Shown one piece after another: positions 60,594 through 64,000 of a stretch of DNA of 64,000 nucleotides; the first letter of the stretch is position 1, and each line of letters begins with the position of its first letter. The DNA is taken from NCBI RefSeq assembly GCF_019431045.1, contig NZ_JAHXPT010000003.1, forward strand, positions 124,001-188,000, in the 5' to 3' direction. The DNA comes from Clostridium weizhouense (lineage in GTDB: Bacteria; Bacillota; Clostridia; Clostridiales; Clostridiaceae). Made by a program: the position numbers and the translations under genes. Under the pieces are notes generated by a model, which saw only the letters and a list, made by a program, of their open reading frames with translations, was not told the origin of the DNA and did no database searches.

Positions 60594-62093
60594 TTATAAT
60601 TTATATAAATCACATATTCTATCACAACAAATTTTAGAAGATTTAAGAACCATAGAAATTCCATTGCCAGGATGTGTAGATGCTCCTGTGAAAAATAAAT
60701 TTTTAATACCTTTTATTTCAGATTGTGGTCTGAAAATATTAGTTTGATTTAAAGTATGACTTAAACCAAAAGCACATCCATTGTAAGTATTAAAAGTATC
60801 ATAAAAATCAAGAGGTGTTAGATATTTTTCTAATACTATATGATCTCTTATATCATTAAGAGTATCTATTGATGATAAGAGATTTAAAATTTGATTTTTA
60901 ATATTAGCTATAGTTTTAAAATTCCAATTTATTTTATTGTAAAGCAGATTAGGAACTCTTACCATAATATTGATTATTTCGTAACCATTAGGACAAACAC
61001 TATTATCTATAGAACTAGGACAATAAATATATAATGATGGATTTTTTGAAAGCAATCCTTTAAAAGGGGCATTTATATTTTTTTTGAAATTTTTATTTAT
61101 ATATATATTATTTACATTAAGTATTGGATATTTTTTATTTAGTCCCAAGTATAAAATAAATGTTGAACAAGAATATTTTAACTTGTCTATTGGTTTAAAT
61201 AATTTTTTAATATCATTATTTTCTATAAGTTTATCTATAGTATAAGAATAATCACTATTACAAATGATTAAATCAGCAAATTTTTTTTCATTATTAACTA
61301 AAACACCAATCGCATTATTATTTTTATCAAATAATATTTTCTTAACTTCATGTTTAGTTTTAATTATTCCATTTTGATTTAGTATAAGTTTTTCTAATGC
61401 TTTTATATATGAATATATGCCTCCTTTTATATGATATAATCCTTCTATTTGTGTTACTGCTGGTATAGAATTGTATATATTAGATGCATCATAAGGAGAT
61501 ACCCCTATATACATACTTTGAAACAAAAGATAATCTATAAGTTTTTTATTTTTAATATGTTTTTTACAATCTTTATAACAAGAGGGAAGTGTTCGTAAAT
61601 CTAGTGTTTTATAAATTATATTTGGATTGATAAAATCATTAGTTTTAAAGAAAGCTCTATTTAAAAAATATTTATTAGAAATAAGATATTTTTGATAATT
61701 ATAAGATATAAAATTAAAGTATCCATATATGTCATTAATATTTCCTTCAGTTATGTTATATATTTTTTTAGACAAAGATGATAATTCACTATCAAAATTA
61801 TAAGTAGTATTATCATAATAAAATACTTTATAAAGTGTTTTTAAAGGTATAAGAGAAAAGTAATCCTTATAATTTTTATTACAATACTTAAATATTTCAA
61901 TGTAATCTGTATAAAACATTAGTAAAGACGCAGTTAAATTAAATTTAAAGCCACCATATTCTAGTAAGTTAGTTTTACCTCCAATAGTTAAATTTTTTTC
62001 AAGTATTTCAACTTCAAAACCCTTAGATAGAAGTCGTGCACCAAGTGAAAGACCTCCAACACCTGCTCCAATAATAATTGCTTTTTTATTCAT
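60594..62093 (-). CDS. CrtI/CrtN-like FAD-dependent oxidoreductase
   Basis: This 499-aa protein begins with the dinucleotide-binding motif IIGAGVGGLSLGARLLSKG (residues 6-24) and ends with FFTGASTHPGNGISMVLKSS, the signature of phytoene or diapophytoene desaturases. The middle contains NLTASLLMF and GLYHIKGGIY. It is a flavoenzyme that could desaturate or isomerise a polyene or similar lipid. No phytoene synthase is near and clostridia rarely make carotenoids, so the substrate is uncertain. Single gene. Confidence 0.85.
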   Translation of the reverse strand: MNKKAIIIGAGVGGLSLGARLLSKGFEVEILEKNLTIGGKTNLLEYGGFKFNLTASLLMFYTDYIEIFKYCNKNYKDYFSLIPLKTLYKVFYYDNTTYNFDSELSSLSKKIYNITEGNINDIYGYFNFISYNYQKYLISNKYFLNRAFFKTNDFINPNIIYKTLDLRTLPSCYKDCKKHIKNKKLIDYLLFQSMYIGVSPYDASNIYNSIPAVTQIEGLYHIKGGIYSYIKALEKLILNQNGIIKTKHEVKKILFDKNNNAIGVLVNNEKKFADLIICNSDYSYTIDKLIENNDIKKLFKPIDKLKYSCSTFILYLGLNKKYPILNVNNIYINKNFKKNINAPFKGLLSKNPSLYIYCPSSIDNSVCPNGYEIINIMVRVPNLLYNKINWNFKTIANIKNQILNLLSSIDTLNDIRDHIVLEKYLTPLDFYDTFNTYNGCAFGLSHTLNQTNIFRPQSEIKGIKNLFFTGASTHPGNGISMVLKSSKICCDRICDLYKL

Positions 62094-62358
62094 AATTATT
62101 ACTCCATAAAAATAAAATTAAATTTATAATTAGTATTGTCAAATACTAAGCAAATAAATCAGAATAAGTATTTATTAATAAGTTCTTTTAAATTTGTTAT
62201 ATAAAACAGTTTGCAAGTGTTAAAAAATGTATACTTTAATTATGGGATGAAATTTATTTAAATAGAGAATTTAATTTAAAGATTTTAAAATTAATGTTAT
62301 AATAAACTATCTTAATAAGATTTAATTATTAAATAAAATAGAAAAGTGAGAATAGAAA

Positions 62359-62778
62359 ATGAAATTTGAAAAACTAGAAAAAACAATAAATAAATTGGAT
62401 GCTGATATTGAAGCACTAAGAAGAGTTAAACACTATTTATCAAATGTAGATGAGATTAATGAAATTTCAGATCTTTTAAATAAAGAAAGACAAGTGTATG
62501 CAGATGAGCTATATTTAGAAGATGCAATAGCTTATAATGAGTGTTGTGAAAAAATAAAAGAATTATTAGATAAAGAATTAACCCAAAATCAACAAATAGA
62601 ATTATTAGAATTTATAAAAGAACAACATGGAAGAAAGTCACCTAATGTTAGTAAAAAAAGTCATGGCCTTAATGCTTGGCTTAAATTTCTTGATATTGAA
62701 TGTAAATGGATTGAAAATTTAGAAACAGATTGGTCTATCTTAATAATAACTGGTATTGGAGTACATAATCAAAAATAA
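62359..62778 (+). CDS. Hypothetical protein, 139 aa
   Basis: This acidic, soluble, helical protein begins MKFEKLEKTINKLDADIEAL with a coiled-coil start and holds NECCEKIKELLDKELTQNQQ and a C-terminal WLKFLDIECKWIENLETDWS with three Trp. No family is recognised. GTGAG precedes the ATG. It is alone between the CrtI-like and the glucosaminidase genes. Confidence 0.7.
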   Translation: MKFEKLEKTINKLDADIEALRRVKHYLSNVDEINEISDLLNKERQVYADELYLEDAIAYNECCEKIKELLDKELTQNQQIELLEFIKEQHGRKSPNVSKKSHGLNAWLKFLDIECKWIENLETDWSILIITGIGVHNQK

Positions 62779-62829
62779 TTATTGTATATTAGTATTAATT
62801 TAATGTATGCAATAATGTATATAATTATT

Positions 62830-62872
62830 AACAATAAAGCTAATAGTATATAATATTATTAGCTTTATTGTT
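62830..62872. terminator. Bidirectional terminator
   Basis: AACAATAAAGCTAATA and TATTAGCTTTATTGTT form a 16-bp perfect stem between convergent genes. Confidence 0.88.
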
Positions 62873-62900
62873 AAATTTAATTTTTCTGTACAGTATAGTT

Positions 62901-63863
62901 TTATTTTTGACTTTGTACATTACTGTCAATAATTTGTAAATCATTTTCTCTTATTATATCAGTTAATAAATCAGCATATATGTTATTTCCATTTTTATCT
63001 TGCTTTGTGCTATATCCTGCATTTTCAATTGATTGAGCTTGTTCTATATATTGAGAAGATTTAAAAACACCATGTTCTTTATAGCGTTTATTATTTAAAA
63101 GGAATTTACCATAATCTTCTAAAGAATCTGCTTTATTTTCATAGCTTCTAAAACTATCCTTTATAACAGAGTTGTAATACTCTGATGTAGTCATAGTTAT
63201 TATTTTCCCTTTCCAACTACTATCAGCTTTTATTCCAAATAAATTATTTGCTTTAATACTAAGATCTGATTTTCCCCAATTAGATTCTAAAATAGCTTGA
63301 GATATTGTAATAGACGGAAGAATTCCATACTTATTATATAATTCAATTGCTTTTGGAGAAAGTTCAGTAATGAACTCTTTGGTAGATGAACCTTGCATTA
63401 AATTATTTGGCACCAATCCTATAAATTCTAATTGTTTTAGATATTTATAAGTTTGTTTTTTTTGAGAATCACTAAATGATAATTTGTTAAGCACACTTTC
63501 TAAATTTATAAGTTCATACTTATTTTTTTTATTATCTTTTTGTAAAAATGTTTGTCCTAATTTTAATATCTCTTGATCATTTGAGTTTGAAATGTTTTTA
63601 TCATATCTAACATAATCAATTGCAGCAAGATGTTTCCAATTAACTTGTAACTTTCCTTTACTTACACTATCGGCTGAATTTATATAACGTTTTATTTCTG
63701 TATAATTTAATTTTATATTATCCTCTTTATGAAAGAAATATAATAATGTAAATCCAATACATATAAGAATAAATATACTAAATACCATTTTTAATATTTT
63801 GCTTATTGCTTCTTGTATTTTTTTAGATATTGTATTTTTTCTTTTGCTTTTGTTAGTTATCAT
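62901..63863 (-). CDS. Membrane-anchored glucosaminidase (GH73)
   Basis: This 320-aa protein has an N-terminal membrane anchor (about residues 25-47, FSIFILICIGFTLLYF), a linker region (50-165) and a GH73 mannosyl-glycoprotein endo-beta-N-acetylglucosaminidase domain (about 170-315) with SITISQAILESNWGKS, containing the catalytic Glu, NLFGIKADSSWKG, and YKEHGVFKSSQYIEQAQSIE. It cuts between N-acetylglucosamine and the next sugar in peptidoglycan, for cell separation or sporulation. It faces outside. The ribosome site is weak. The remaining 137 bases to the window end are AT-rich spacer with its promoter. Confidence 0.9.
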   Translation of the reverse strand: MITNKSKRKNTISKKIQEAISKILKMVFSIFILICIGFTLLYFFHKEDNIKLNYTEIKRYINSADSVSKGKLQVNWKHLAAIDYVRYDKNISNSNDQEILKLGQTFLQKDNKKNKYELINLESVLNKLSFSDSQKKQTYKYLKQLEFIGLVPNNLMQGSSTKEFITELSPKAIELYNKYGILPSITISQAILESNWGKSDLSIKANNLFGIKADSSWKGKIITMTTSEYYNSVIKDSFRSYENKADSLEDYGKFLLNNKRYKEHGVFKSSQYIEQAQSIENAGYSTKQDKNGNNIYADLLTDIIRENDLQIIDSNVQSQK

Positions 63864-64000
63864 TTCTATTTTATACCGCCCTTTTTATTTTTATAAGTTG
63901 TAGGTTTATAAATTAGTATTTATTATTAAATTAAGGTTTACATTTATATCAATAATCTATATTAACATAATATTTCTTTATTTTTATAATATTATAGTAA

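Overview
The window reads as chromosome of a low-GC, spore-forming, strictly fermentative Firmicute, most likely a cluster I Clostridium. The support is very AT-rich DNA, strong AGGAGG-type ribosome sites, many Rho-independent hairpins, clostridial families (DUF1904, DUF4489, C_GCAxxG_C_C, H-NOX chemoreceptor, BMC shell proteins), a SAM-I riboswitch and cell-wall hydrolases. The species is not identified. There is no integrase, phage module, insertion sequence or CRISPR array.

Layout. 0-10.7 kb: housekeeping and hypothetical genes (BFD-like ferredoxin, exonuclease III, lysophospholipase-like hydrolase, TetM-like GTPase, two small membrane proteins, an orphan PAS/GAF histidine kinase, a kinase-fold protein). 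Its 650-bp gap at 7220-7868 holds a perfect 23-bp palindrome and a GC-rich hairpin plus terminator that looks like a small RNA. 10.9-23.1 kb: a surface-glycan island. LegB and LegC homologues, a CMP-sugar cytidylyltransferase and a PtmE-type CBS/nucleotidyltransferase make and activate a legionaminic-like nonulosonic sugar; another aminotransferase, a FemAB-like and a GNAT acyltransferase would decorate it; a Maf-type (DUF115) glycosyltransferase would attach it. Interleaved are four mini-proteins that each consist of one carboxypeptidase-regulatory-like beta-sandwich, plus a 111-aa protein with a sigma-K-like promoter. No flagellin is present, so a spore or cell-surface glycoprotein system is proposed. 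23-34 kb: a mixed region with an APC permease, a siroheme-type reductase domain, a decayed PTS EIIBC gene, the DUF47/Pit phosphate pair, DUF1904 and AroF.

34.2-44.4 kb: a bacterial microcompartment (BMC) locus. It contains an iron alcohol dehydrogenase, five BMC-domain shell proteins, an EutN vertex protein, PduL, EutJ, a flavoprotein, a CoA-acylating aldehyde dehydrogenase and the PduS/PduT electron-transfer pair. No diol dehydratase, ethanolamine lyase or glycyl-radical enzyme is present, so the visible core is alcohol <-> aldehyde <-> acyl-CoA <-> acyl-phosphate, as expected of an ethanol-type or satellite BMC.

44.4-64 kb: AlaX-type editing protein, PsiE-like protein, H-NOX chemoreceptor with an O2-type distal pocket, SAM riboswitch with a MetT-like transporter, tRNA-Cys, HD-GYP protein, two near-duplicate DUF4489 proteins, a secreted amidase/M15 peptidase pair, a CrtI-like oxidoreductase and a membrane-anchored glucosaminidase. 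A 34-bp motif occurs three times between genes (634, 31577, 33822) and is unexplained.
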